Source: Bin87 sp965197635
GTDB taxonomy: Bacteria; Chloroflexota; Dehalococcoidia; Lucifugimonadales; UBA3495
Direction: 5' to 3'
Assembly (NCBI GenBank): GCA_965197635.1
Contig: CBDANN010000008.1
Span: 1,950,709-2,014,708 of the forward strand
DNA: 64,000 nucleotides
This document shows, piece after piece, positions 8,623-17,690 of this stretch. The notes under the pieces are model-generated. The model did not search any database. It saw only the letters and a program-made list of their open reading frames with translations, and was not told the origin of the DNA. A program made the translations under genes and the position numbers. Every line of letters starts with the position of its first letter. The stretch's first letter is position 1.

Positions 8623-10365
8623 CTACTTGCGTACCGCCTTGGTGTACTCGTGTCCCTTGAGGGCTCCAAAATAGCTGTTGTTCACCTTGTAATCTACTAC
8701 CACGTCCGGGTTGATGGCGTACTCGCCATAGAGGTACACCATAGGGATAGTGCCGTAATCTTCATAGAAGATATCGCCAATCTCGGTCATGAGCTGACGG
8801 CGCTCCTCCACGTCGACACTGTTGATAAAGCGGTTGTACAACGCATCAGTCACCGGGTTCTCATACATGAACACAATGCCTTCCGCTTTAGGGCTCGTGA
8901 AGTAGACCGGGATATTGCGCCACCCTGGCCAGAACCCGGTGCGGTGGGTCCAGAGGGTGTTCTGCAACTCCCTTGCCCTGAAGGCGGACCGTATGGGGGC
9001 GAACTCGCCCACTTGCAGCTCTACGTCGAACCCGACGGCTTCCAGCATCTGGGCGGCGGCCAGACCCATGTCCGGCAGCTCTGGCACCCCGGCCAGGGGC
9101 CCAATCATAAATTTTATGCCCACTCCCGATGGATAGCCGGCCTCCACCAGAAGACGCTTGGCTTCCTCCGGGTCATAGGGGTAAACCTTCCACTCCGGGT
9201 TGAAGGACTCGTCGCTGCTATGGTAGGGCATATTCGCCATCAATTCGCCCTTGCCCCCGAAGATAGCCTTATTGATTGCTTCTCGGTCGATGGCCAGGTT
9301 CATGGCCTTGCGCACCAGCAGGTTCGTATGGGGGTCATTGGGGTCCCGTTTATCCTCCAGGTATAGCCCGCCGATACCGATCCAGGCCGAGTAGGCTGGC
9401 AAGCTACTGCGCGCGATTTTCATCCCAGCGGCCAGCACATCGACCTGGCCTTCGCGAGTTACTTCGCTGATATCGGCCTCATTGGTCAGAATCATGGCTA
9501 ACCGGGTGGCATCCTCCGGCACCATGAGGAATTCCAGTTCCTTGAAATCCGGGTCCACCCGCCAGTGCTTATAGGGCACACGCTCGAAGCGAAAGTTCGT
9601 CCCTTGCTTGAACTCCCGGAACTCATAGGGGCCCGTCCCCACCGGGTTCTTCTCAAACCCATCCTGGCCTACTTCGTCCCAGTAGCCCCTGCAATAGACA
9701 GTGAGATCCGTCTGGACATCGGCTAGCAAGAAGGGGATGGTCAGCTCGGGCCTCTGCAGGTGGTACACCAACTCGTGGTCGTTTACGATTTCAATGTTCT
9801 CCTTGACACCCACCAGATTCCGCCACACCTCGCGGCGGCCGGCGGCGGAGTCCTCACGGGTTACCAACTCCCAGCCAAGGACTACATCGCTGGCCGTGAA
9901 ATCACCCCCCTGATGGCAGGGTATGTTCTGCCGGAGTTTGAAGGTCCAGGTTTTGCCGTCGGCGGTCGCCCCCCACTCGGTGGCCAGCATAGGAACCAGT
10001 TCCCCAGTGACGTAGTCCACTTGGACGAGGTGTTCTTGAATGGGTTGAAGTAGGCCCTGGGGAGTGCCGCCCATGAGGAAGCCTAAGGTGCCCTGAATGT
10101 AGGGCGGTACTACGGCTACCCTCAGACGCTCCTGAACAGGCTCCCCTTCTGTCGGGGCCGCCTCTGTGCGCTGTGCCACTGGTAGAGGCGTGGTCGCTTC
10201 ATCCGAGGCAGCGGGGGCCGTGGCAGCAGCCGGAGCGGCGGGGGCGGCAGGGACCACGGTGGGCTGGGGTGCGGTCGCCGCCCCGCCACAGGCGACAGCG
10301 AACAGCAGGAACACCATCAAGGGCGCGAATATTAGTACATTGGGGTTTTTGAACCGGTGATGCAT
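8623..10365 (-). CDS. Peptide/nickel-type ABC transporter substrate-binding lipoprotein
   Basis: Family 5 extracellular solute-binding protein (SBP_bac_5), about 580 residues. I choose the ATG at 10365 (MHHRFKNPN) because GGAGGAGG lies upstream; the ATG 27 bases earlier has no better signal. A lipoprotein signal peptide ends in the lipobox FAVAC with Cys26, followed by an Ala/Pro/Thr-rich tether to about residue 75. The mature part contains the family landmarks LLQPIQEHLVQVDYVTGELVPMLATEW, TWTFKLRQNIPCHQGGDFTASDV and NPVGTGPYEF. The ligand cannot be deduced. First gene of the operon with two permeases; transcription starts in the AT-rich stretch 10366-10619. Confidence 0.92.
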   Translation of the reverse strand: MHHRFKNPNVLIFAPLMVFLLFAVACGGAATAPQPTVVPAAPAAPAAATAPAASDEATTPLPVAQRTEAAPTEGEPVQERLRVAVVPPYIQGTLGFLMGGTPQGLLQPIQEHLVQVDYVTGELVPMLATEWGATADGKTWTFKLRQNIPCHQGGDFTASDVVLGWELVTREDSAAGRREVWRNLVGVKENIEIVNDHELVYHLQRPELTIPFLLADVQTDLTVYCRGYWDEVGQDGFEKNPVGTGPYEFREFKQGTNFRFERVPYKHWRVDPDFKELEFLMVPEDATRLAMILTNEADISEVTREGQVDVLAAGMKIARSSLPAYSAWIGIGGLYLEDKRDPNDPHTNLLVRKAMNLAIDREAINKAIFGGKGELMANMPYHSSDESFNPEWKVYPYDPEEAKRLLVEAGYPSGVGIKFMIGPLAGVPELPDMGLAAAQMLEAVGFDVELQVGEFAPIRSAFRARELQNTLWTHRTGFWPGWRNIPVYFTSPKAEGIVFMYENPVTDALYNRFINSVDVEERRQLMTEIGDIFYEDYGTIPMVYLYGEYAINPDVVVDYKVNNSYFGALKGHEYTKAVRK

Positions 10366-10619
10366 CACGGAGCCTCCTCCATGCCTCGACATTGCTGTAT
10401 CTATTTGCGGAGCAATTCGGGGACGATGATCGGTCAGTTTTAAATCGATATACTTATATCATTGAACCCAAATGTGAACGATTACGCAAATCATACAGCG
10501 AACTGAAAGTCAAAAGCAACGCAATTCGAGAATTATTACATGCAATCCGTTAACCTACCGATGAGGCAGGGCCAAATATATACTATCGACGACCGAGTTG
10601 TCAAGGGGTTTTTCAATCT
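10366..10619. promoter_or_regulatory. AT-rich intergenic region upstream of the ABC transporter operon
   Basis: About 250 bases clearly richer in A and T than the surroundings, with no open frame. It must carry the promoter of the minus-strand transporter operon. I could not pick a single -35/-10 pair with confidence. It ends at the left inverted repeat of the first IS66 element. Confidence 0.45.
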
Positions 10620-12042
10620 GTAACTGTTCAGACTGGCTAAATCAGGGGTAGACTAAAAGCATGGACCGGGATGTGAATATAGGCAGGGCCTCCCGTGAGG
10701 AGTTAGTCCAGTTGGTTAGTCAACTTCTCGACCATGTTGAGGTTCTGGAAACACGAATCTCTGAGTTGGAAGGCCAGCAGAAGGCTCCAACGGAGGGAGG
10801 TAAGGAGCGGAAGCCGCCCTCCTGGGTCAAGGCCAACCGGCCGGACCGCCCTCAGCAGGAACGCCAGAAGCGCGCCCACGGCTTTGCCCGGCGGCGGGAG
10901 GAGCCCACCCACTGGGAGGAGCACGCCACGGCCAGTTGTCCGGACTGCGGGACACTGCTGTTGGGCGGGAGAGTACGCGGAAGCCGCCAGGTGATATCCA
11001 TACCTCGGGTGCGAGCGCGGGTGGCTGAGCATGTGGTGCTGGAGCGCACTTGCCGGAAGTGCGGGCAGCGGTGGTCCCCCGCACCGGATTGGGGCGCCCT
11101 GGTGGTGGGGCGGCAACGGGTGGGCATCTCAGTCCAGCAGGAAGTATGCGTGCTCCGGGAGGAGTGCCGGCTGCCCTATGGAGTGATGCAAACGCTACCT
11201 GAAGTGGCGCCGCGGACTGTGCCGCAGCGTGGGGGAACTGGTGGCCTTGGCGCGTGGAGCGGCGGGCGCGGCCCGGGGGAGCGCCACCGGCTGCAAGAAG
11301 AGCTTCGAGCCAGTCCGGTGGTGTACGGGGACGAGACGGGCTGGCGGGAAGATGGCCACAACGGGTATCTCTGGAGCTTCAGCGCTCCGGAGGCGCGCTG
11401 CTGCCTCCGCCGGCCCAGCCGGGGCCGGGAGGTGGTTGCGGAGGTGTTGGGAGCTGAGTTTGACGGCGTGCTGGTCAGCGACTGCTACGGCGCTTACAAC
11501 GTGCAGCAAGGGCTGCATCAGAGCTGCTGGACCCATCTGCTGCGGGATATCCACCGGCTGAAGGAACCATACCCCCAACACCAGGGTCGGGCCGGATGGG
11601 CTCAACGGGTGCGGGAGGTGTATGACCAGGCCCAAGCCTATCCCGGTCCCGACCCAGGACTGCCGGCAACGGTGCAGCGGGCCCAGCGGGTAAAGCTGCA
11701 ACCGCAGTGCCAGCCGCGGCTATGGTCCATCTGTCAGCCTTGCCTGGACAGCGATGCGCCCATGAGCGTGCGGTGCCAGCGGGTGGAACGCTTCCTCCCG
11801 GAGTTGTTCACCTTCGTCGCCGAACCCCGGGCTAAGGCGGACAACAACGCGGCGGAGCGCAGCCTGCGCCCTATGGTGGTGAGCCGGAAGATCAGCGGCG
11901 GGACCCGTTCACCGGAGGGGAGCAACACCAAGAGCGTTCTGGCTTCCTTGTTCGGCACCTGGCGCTTGCGCGGCCGCAACCCCTACCAAGCACTAAACTC
12001 CATCCTCTCCCAACCCCTACTCGCCCCAGTCTGAACTGTTAC
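10620..12042 (+). mobile_element. IS66-family element, copy 1
   Basis: Ends are imperfect inverted repeats: GTAACTGTTCAGACTG on the left (10620) and, read inwards from 12042, GTAACAGTTCAGACTG on the right. No 8-bp target duplication is visible (TTCAATCT left, CAGGCGCT right), so one flank has changed since insertion. The element carries only a transposase gene, without separate IS66 Orf1/Orf2 (tnpA/tnpB) accessory genes. Confidence 0.85.
10661..12034 (+). CDS. IS66-family transposase with two compensating frameshifts
   Basis: The 457-codon frame encodes an IS66 transposase: N-terminal coiled-coil leader, zinc-finger-like CPDCG ... CRKCG segment (about residues 90-135), and DDE core with YGDETGWRED, VSDCYGAY and NNAAERSLRP. 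Residues about 178-210 (LPEVAPRTVPQRGGTGG...) do not fit the family. The same DNA read one frame over gives YLKWRRGLC ... SVGELVALARGAAGAARGSATG, which does fit. An extra A near 11189 and a missing C near 11290 therefore cancel each other, leaving an open frame with about 34 scrambled codons just before the first catalytic Asp. Whether the enzyme still works is uncertain. Confidence 0.85.
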   Translation: MDRDVNIGRASREELVQLVSQLLDHVEVLETRISELEGQQKAPTEGGKERKPPSWVKANRPDRPQQERQKRAHGFARRREEPTHWEEHATASCPDCGTLLLGGRVRGSRQVISIPRVRARVAEHVVLERTCRKCGQRWSPAPDWGALVVGRQRVGISVQQEVCVLREECRLPYGVMQTLPEVAPRTVPQRGGTGGLGAWSGGRGPGERHRLQEELRASPVVYGDETGWREDGHNGYLWSFSAPEARCCLRRPSRGREVVAEVLGAEFDGVLVSDCYGAYNVQQGLHQSCWTHLLRDIHRLKEPYPQHQGRAGWAQRVREVYDQAQAYPGPDPGLPATVQRAQRVKLQPQCQPRLWSICQPCLDSDAPMSVRCQRVERFLPELFTFVAEPRAKADNNAAERSLRPMVVSRKISGGTRSPEGSNTKSVLASLFGTWRLRGRNPYQALNSILSQPLLAPV

Positions 12043-12059
12043 CAGGCGCTAGAGCTGAT

Positions 12060-12368
12060 CTACGGGTAGGCAGAACGGACCTTACCAGTGAGCCGCTCGA
12101 CGACGGCATCCACCGACTCTAAGGGCAGGCCGTCATAGGTCTCAAACCAAGGCTCGTCAGACCAACTCGCAAACTCTTCGAAGAACAACTCGCGAAGTGC
12201 GGCAGAGCGTGCGCACATATACGCCATCCGACGTGCCTGACCCTCCAAAGCCCAGACACGGTACCGAACCGCTTGCCTACTCATCGGAACCTCGGACCCA
12301 GAGATCTGGGAAACGCTCACTCCAGAGTCGTCAGGGTCCATAGGATGCAATTCACCCGTCACAACCAC
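12060..12368 (-). CDS. Hypothetical protein between two IS66 elements
   Basis: A 102-codon frame with an acidic, soluble composition and a C-terminal region rich in Trp, Glu and Leu (ELFFEEFASWSDEPWFETYDG). No domain was recognised and no obvious ribosome binding site precedes the ATG. It is the only candidate in the 540 bases between the two IS66 elements, so it is kept with low confidence. Confidence 0.35.
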   Translation of the reverse strand: MVVTGELHPMDPDDSGVSVSQISGSEVPMSRQAVRYRVWALEGQARRMAYMCARSAALRELFFEEFASWSDEPWFETYDGLPLESVDAVVERLTGKVRSAYP

Positions 12369-12591
12369 ACTCTCACCTACGGAACGGAACGCAACGAACT
12401 ACGGCCCGAACGCCGAAGACTCGCAGAATAGCGAACATAAACGTTCGCCCAACTCTCCCATTCGCTATCCAACATCTTATCAGACATGTGGCAGCCTTCT
12501 GTAAAAAATTCTGTTATCAAAACCAACTGGCGTAATACCCTAGCAAATTATAATCTGTAGAGCAGATGGACGCAATCGGGCCTCACCGAAG

Positions 12592-14054
12592 GTAACAGTT
12601 CAGAGTTGGTGAGGTAAATTTGTCGAAAGAGGGTTGCGGGGCACTGGCGCTACCGGCGGTGGTTATGTCATATAACGGATATGGATCGGGAAATCGACCT
12701 CGCCACTGCCGACCGGGATGTCCTCATCGCCATCATCGTCCGGCAGCAGGCCATCATCGAGCGCCTGGAGAAACGGATTGCCCAGCTGGAAGGGCCGGCC
12801 AAACCCAGCGGTCCCCGACGGATGCCCGGTCTGAAACCCAAAGCCGACCGGAAGCCTGCCCAGCCCAAATTGCCACGCAAGCCGCGGCCCCACGGCTTTG
12901 CCCGGGCCCGTATGACGCCCACCCAGCGGGTAGAACACACGGTGGATCAGTGCCCCGACTGCGGGACCCGGTGGTCCGGCGGTTGGGCCCAGCGCACTCG
13001 GGAAGTCATTGACCTGCCCCAGGTTCCGGTGCAGGTTACTGAGCACGTCTATATCGCCCGCACCTGTCCCCGGTGCCGACGCCACTGGACGCCCCGAGCG
13101 GCAACGGACGACGTGGCACTGGGCAAGCAGCGTCTGGGGGTCAACATCATCAGCCTGATTGCCGCCTTGCGGGAGGAGGCCCGGCTGCCCGTCCGCACCA
13201 TCAGGTGGTATCTGGACGCCGTGCACGGGTTACGCCTCAGCCTGGGGGCCATCGTAGCTGCGACGCACCAGGTGGCACGAAAAGCCCAGGCTGTGGTGGC
13301 GGGCATTGTGGAACGCATCCGGGGCAGTCCGGTGGTCCACGCCACACGATCTTTGACTAATCACACCGGCTGGCGGGAGGACGGCCACAACGGCTACGTG
13401 TGCGAGCCCTTGACCAATCACCTTCAGCACCCCCACCGAGCGGTATTTTCTGCGGCGGGGCCGGGGCAAGACGGTGGTGGATGAAGCCCTGAGCGATGCT
13501 TTCTCCGGAGTATTGGTCAGCGATTTCTACGCTGCCTACCACCATTACGATGGCCCCAAGCAACGCTGCTGGGCTCACCTGCTGCGGGACATCCATGACC
13601 TGCGCACCCTCTACCCCGATGATACGCCACTGGCCAGGTGGGCCGACGCTGTCCACGGGATTTACGACCGGGCCAAAACCTGCACTCATCCCCGGGCCAA
13701 GCGGCGGCGCACCGCCCAACTGGCCCTGGAACGACAACTGCTGGCCCTCTGCCAACCCTTCCGGCACGACCCGTCGGCAACCCAGGCCAAGCTGTGCCGA
13801 CGCATCGAGCGCCACCTCAAGGAACTCTTTGTCTTTGTGGCCGAACCGGACGTGCCAGCGGACAACAACGCCGCCGAGCGCAGCCTGCGCCACCTGGTCA
13901 TCAGTCGCAAGATCAGCGGCGGCACCCGCTCGGAGCAAGGCACACAGAGCAAGATGACCTTGGCCTCTCTCTTCGGCACCTGGCGCGCCCAGGGTCTAAA
14001 TCCTCTCGCCGCTTGCCGTCAACTGCTCATTTCCCCGCAACTCTGAACTGTTAC
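12592..14054 (+). mobile_element. IS66-family element, copy 2, with 8-bp target duplication
   Basis: The element starts GTAACAGTTCAGAGTTG and ends with the inverse. It is flanked by identical 8-bp target duplications CACCGAAG (12584-12591 and 14055-14062), as expected for IS66. Its ends resemble those of copy 1, but internally the two are clearly diverged. It separates the hypothetical gene from the 5'-truncated frame in front of the TIR gene. Confidence 0.93.
12681..14046 (+). pseudogene. IS66-family transposase disrupted by two micro-insertions
   Basis: The gene reads as an IS66 transposase from MDREIDLATADRDVL through the zinc-finger-like CPDCG ... CPRCRRHW region, but where the first catalytic motif HADETGW is expected the DNA has a short insert (core TTGACTAATC, 13353-13362) and reads HATRSLTNHTGW. 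Sixty bases later a second, similar insert (TTGACCAATC, 13410-13419) shifts the frame. The remainder, with VSDFYAAY and NNAAERSLRH, continues in another frame to 14046. The catalytic Asp is lost and the gene is inactive despite perfect element ends. Confidence 0.88.
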
Positions 14055-14101
14055 CACCGAAGCGGTCCCCCGATTGGATACAACCGACAGGATAAAGTTG
14101 A

Positions 14102-14272
14102 TGCCTACAGACAGAATGGGTGCAAATCGCTGCAAGCGCGATCTCCATAGCATTTGGGCAGCTGAAGGCATGGACGCCACGTGTCAGAAAGCAGACACGC
14201 ACCCGTGAAACCGTCGCCGAGGTCACGCGCACCACCCGGACCACATGGACCGAGACCAAGGTAGAGAAATAG
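14102..14272 (+). pseudogene. Small 5'-truncated frame upstream of the TIR gene
   Basis: An open frame without start codon runs from 14102 to a TAG at 14270-14272, with the sequence WVQIAASAISIAFGQLKAW followed by an Arg/Thr-rich tail (VAEVTRTTRTTWTETKVEK). It ends 15 bases before the ATG of the DUF1883-TIR gene. The IS66 right end lies 47 bases upstream, so the insertion may have removed its start. It may be the partner gene of the TIR protein, but nothing about function can be read. Confidence 0.35.
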
Positions 14273-14287
14273 CCACGGGAGAAGCAC

Positions 14288-15081
14288 ATGCAATTCAGCC
14301 ACTGGAACTTGGGCCACCGAAACCAAAGCGACGTTGTAGTAGTGAACATCTCAGGCAACGCGGCAAACGTGCGCTTGCTTGATAGCGCCAATTTCCAGAA
14401 TTATAAATCTGGACGCCGGCACAACTACTATGGAGGGCTGATGACGCAATCACCAGCTGAGATCCCAATACCCCATAGCGGTAGCTGGAACGTAGCAATT
14501 GATATGCAGGGCTTACGGGGCCAATCCCGCGCCAGCGTTACAGTAGTCCCACGTGAAACGCGGCAACCGTTGCCACGATACCAGCCGCCATCATTAGAAC
14601 CAATTGCTCGCGCGATGGCAGATATGCCACCCGACCTTTCCGAAAACGACGGCACCGTCCCCTTGAAAGAGTATGACGTCTTCATATCACACGCAGCCGA
14701 GGACAAAGACGAAATTGTACGCCCGCTCGCCAACGCGCTGAGAATGTCAGGGCTGACCGTCTGGTACGACGAATTCGAGCTGGTCATCGGGACAGCCTAC
14801 GCAGAAAGATTGACGCCAGGATAGCGCACAGCAAATTCGGAATAGTCGTACTGTCGGCTCATTTCTTCGCAAAGGGCTGGCCCCAATACGAGCTTGATGG
14901 CATCACAACGATGAGCATATCCGGCAAGCAGGGCATACTGCCGATCTGGCACAATTTGACCAAAGCACAAGTCATCGCGGAAAGTCCGTCGCTAGCTGAC
15001 AAGGTAGCACGCAACACCGCTGACTTCACGATAGAGGAAATCGCCAAGGAAATCGCCCAAGTCATACAACGACAGACATAA
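14288..15081 (+). pseudogene. DUF1883-TIR domain protein with a single frameshift
   Basis: Residues 1-95 match the DUF1883 domain (NLGHRNQSDVVVVNISGNAANVRLLDSANFQNYKSGRRHNYYGG), a beta-rich module often joined to TIR. From about residue 128 a TIR domain follows: EYDVFISHAAEDKDEIVRPLANAL, then GLTVWYDEFELVIG, where the second Glu is at the place of the NADase Glu of enzymatic TIR domains. The frame stops at 14824, but one frame over it continues without a stop to 15081 with perfect TIR C-terminal sequence (IDARIAHSKFGIVVLSAHFFAKGWPQYELDG ... LPIWHN). One missing A in the run at about 14806 explains it. GGGAG precedes the ATG. Bacterial TIR proteins are typically anti-phage NAD-depleting effectors. 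Confidence 0.88.
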
Positions 15082-15146
15082 CGAGTGGGCGACACCGCCA
15101 CGAAAACGAGAATTCAGAAGGCACCACAAACATACCGACCATCGGA

Positions 15147-16856
15147 GCAACTACCACCGAAGGGAAACCGTGGCGGCGGTCAGAGGAGGGATGAGGGACC
15201 AGGGATCGGGCTGGCGGGGACCTGATGCCGATGAAATGGACGATGTGGGGCGTGGATGCCGGTCCAAAGAGATGTTGACGACCCGTAGTAGCGGCGCGGG
15301 AAGCGATTTTCAGCGCCGATCGCCGGCGGAGGCCATCAGGAGCCGAGCCTGGCGCGGCTGGGCCAGACAGTTAGGTAATCTGGTGGACAGGTCAGACGCC
15401 GAGGGCGTGGTCAAGAAGGGAGTGGCAGTGCGCGCAGTCTGGCCAGGGCGCTGCTGAACTGGTTTCGCCAGGGCCAGCCCTGGGGGAGATGCAAAGTGAG
15501 GCGGCGTGCCTTGCGGGTGAGGCGTCCGGCCAGGGAGAAGAAGCGCCTGCGCAGGGTCTTGGTGGTCGCCACCGGCTCGCCCAGCCCGAGGCGCGTGGTC
15601 CAGCGGGCCAGGTTGTGGGCCATCGTCTGGACGGCCAGCCAGGCGGCGTTGGCGGGGAAGCGGCCCGAGGGCAGGTGGTTGAGACCCACCCCGTACTTGA
15701 GGTCGCGGATGGCGTTCTCGATCTCGGCGTGGCGGCGATGATCGGCCTCCAGTTCCAGGGTGTCGCCGTCTCTATCGGTGATGAAGCCGTGATAGCTGTA
15801 GTCGACCAAGAGGGCCAGCTGGGAGTTGGGCGTGGGCTGCACCCTTCGGACGATGAGACGCACCGGCACAGCATCGGGCTCACTGGCGAAGGGAGTGTAG
15901 CTGGTTTCGGCCACGTCGGCGGCGCCCTCCATCCAGTAAGGGATGGGCGTCCAGTCCTCTTCAGGTATGGCTTCGATGAGATTGCGCAACTGGGCGTGCT
16001 GGCGGACGGTGATGGAGAAGCGGACCTTCATCTGGCGGCAGACGGCGACGATGTCGTGGTTGTAGAAGCCGCGGTCGGCCCGCATGGTGAGCGGTCCGGT
16101 GGCTCCGGCGTAGCGCACTCGCCTTACCGTCTCTCGCAGGAAGTGGGCCGCGCCGCGAGCGGTGTTGGCGCGTCCCTGGCGCAGCCGAGCCATCAGCACG
16201 TCGCCGGTGCCAGCGGCGACGGCGAACAGCGGGTGATAGCCCCGCTGGCCGGTGTAGGTGTGGCGGCGCGCCCCTTCCTTGGCCGGACCGTAGGTCTCAC
16301 AGATGGTGGAGTCCAGGTCGATGGTCAACGGATCATCGCCCGGTCCGGCCCCGGCGCCCCAGGCTCGGGCCAGCGCCTCACGGCTCACCCGATCCAGCTG
16401 CCGCGCGTGGCCCCAACGGAAACTCCGCAGGAACGTACCCAACGTGGACGGCGCCTTGACCACACAGCCCAGCACCTGCTCGGTCCCGCCAGCGCGCAGC
16501 GCGTCGGCGTCGTCGATGCAGTCGCCACCGGCCAGGGCCGACGCCACCAGGGTCAGCATCTTGTCCCCAGCATTCGCACGACCCGGTGCATCTCCCAAGT
16601 CAACGTGGCGGTCCACCAGTTCGCCCAGACCCAGGTGATGGGCCAGCGTGACCGGCAGGATCAGTCCGGCGTTGGCCACCAGGCGGTGATCGTCGAAGGC
16701 GACCTGGATGCGCTCAAGGCGCTCAGGTGGTAGCATCCGTTGGGTGCTCCTTGTTCCGGGTTGGTTTGGTGTCTCACAAACCATTATCCCCGAAGCCGGG
16801 AGCACTTTTTCAACCCTTCAGCACGACACCAACCTCATCCTTTCGGTGGATTGGGG
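15147..16856 (-). mobile_element. IS1380-family element, copy A
   Basis: It is nearly identical over about 1.7 kb to copy D at 46631-48340. The right end CGGTGGATTGGGG matches the other copies. The outermost bases of the left end (CTACCACCGAAG instead of AATCCACCGAAG) are altered, so this copy may have lost the end needed for transposition. It lies directly against the IS982-like element at 16857. Confidence 0.88.
15411..16736 (-). CDS. IS1380-family transposase (copy A)
   Basis: A full-length DDE transposase of the IS1380 family. The start at 16736 (MLPPERLERIQVAFDD) is preferred over the longer frame because AAGGAG lies upstream and homologous copies share it. Family landmarks are LTIDLDSTICETYG (first Asp), GYHPLFAVAAGTGDVL, TMRADRGFYNHDIV and HAEIENAIRDLKYG (Glu). 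In the other copies the third motif reads MRADSGFY; here Ser is replaced by Arg right beside the catalytic Asp, which may impair activity. This is the main coding difference I could see from copy D. Confidence 0.9.
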   Translation of the reverse strand: MLPPERLERIQVAFDDHRLVANAGLILPVTLAHHLGLGELVDRHVDLGDAPGRANAGDKMLTLVASALAGGDCIDDADALRAGGTEQVLGCVVKAPSTLGTFLRSFRWGHARQLDRVSREALARAWGAGAGPGDDPLTIDLDSTICETYGPAKEGARRHTYTGQRGYHPLFAVAAGTGDVLMARLRQGRANTARGAAHFLRETVRRVRYAGATGPLTMRADRGFYNHDIVAVCRQMKVRFSITVRQHAQLRNLIEAIPEEDWTPIPYWMEGAADVAETSYTPFASEPDAVPVRLIVRRVQPTPNSQLALLVDYSYHGFITDRDGDTLELEADHRRHAEIENAIRDLKYGVGLNHLPSGRFPANAAWLAVQTMAHNLARWTTRLGLGEPVATTKTLRRRFFSLAGRLTRKARRLTLHLPQGWPWRNQFSSALARLRALPLPS

Positions 16857-17690
16857 CTTATGCTGTAAGTTGATACGCTCGACAGCGGAGGAACCCCGTG
16901 AACATTACCGATTTTATCACCGAACTCTATTGCCGGATCGACGATGCCCTGCCCGAACTTCCCCATCATCCCCAAGCGGTCCGCTCCCTGGGCGAAGTGA
17001 TCACCATCGGAGCGCGCTACGCCATCAAGGGCGTCAGCCGCCGCGCCTTTTACGACTGGCTCCGGCACAACTATGGAGACCTCTTTCCCCAGCTGCCCGA
17101 GCGCACCCGCCGCTTCCGCCGCCTGGAAGCCAAAGCCTGCTGGAGCGGCTGTTTCCTGGCTCCGCCCACCATCCTGGGCGTGGCCGACAGCTATGGCATC
17201 GCACTGGGCCATCCGGTAAGGGCGGGGCGTCAGCTCCATCAGGTGGGCCGGCGCGGCAAGTCCAATCATCGCTGGATCGTGGGCGGCAAACTCTGCGTCG
17301 TGCTCAACAAATTGGGGCTGATTGTGGATTGGGACTGCGCCACTGCCAACGTCCATGACCAGCGGTTTTTACCCCTGTTGGCCTGCTACGACGGCCAGAT
17401 GATCATACTGACCGACACCGGCTTGCACCGCGCCAAAGGCGACCCAGACAACGTGAAACGGTGTCGTCGCGGCCAATGGAACGTGCGGATGATCGTGGCA
17501 ACCACCTTCTCCATGATGACCACGGTGTGGGGCAGCAAGGAGATGCGTCATAACACCTGGCGAGGATTTGAGGCGCATCTGAGTTACCTGATGGCCGCCT
17601 TCAACATACTGGTGCAGTGGGATGGACTGGAACCGGACGAAAACGGACGCATCCATCGCTCCATTGCCCAATTCGTCCTCTGATATTAAC
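16857..17690 (+). mobile_element. IS982-like element
   Basis: An element carrying one transposase gene, squeezed between the right end of IS1380 copy A and the methylase fragment that begins at about 17690. The ends are not resolved, because the left border coincides with the IS1380 end and no matching inverted repeat was obvious. Confidence 0.55.
16898..17683 (+). CDS. DDE transposase, IS982-like
   Basis: A 261-residue transposase with a GTG start, preceded by GGAGG at a suitable distance. Order of features: N-terminal helical region (DFITELYCRIDDALPEL), FYDWLRHNYGDLFPQLPERTRRFRRL, first Asp in GVADSYGIALGH, SNHRWIVGGKLCVVLN, second Asp in ILTDTGLH, and a possible Glu in WGSKEMRHNTWRGFEAHLSYLMAAFNILVQW. 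This order is that of IS982-like enzymes. I cannot exclude another IS4/IS5-clan family. No internal lesion, so it may be functional. Confidence 0.65.
   Translation: MNITDFITELYCRIDDALPELPHHPQAVRSLGEVITIGARYAIKGVSRRAFYDWLRHNYGDLFPQLPERTRRFRRLEAKACWSGCFLAPPTILGVADSYGIALGHPVRAGRQLHQVGRRGKSNHRWIVGGKLCVVLNKLGLIVDWDCATANVHDQRFLPLLACYDGQMIILTDTGLHRAKGDPDNVKRCRRGQWNVRMIVATTFSMMTTVWGSKEMRHNTWRGFEAHLSYLMAAFNILVQWDGLEPDENGRIHRSIAQFVL

Noticed and set aside
12592..14054. IS66 copy 2 as an active element because its ends and 8-bp duplication are perfect
   Set aside because: The first catalytic Asp codon is replaced by an insert and the frame is shifted, so it cannot encode an active transposase.
15489..16733. 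Long plus-strand open frame (414 codons), repeated at 46973-48217
   Set aside because: It is antisense to the IS1380 transposase, arises from high GC in the third codon position, and has no protein family texture.
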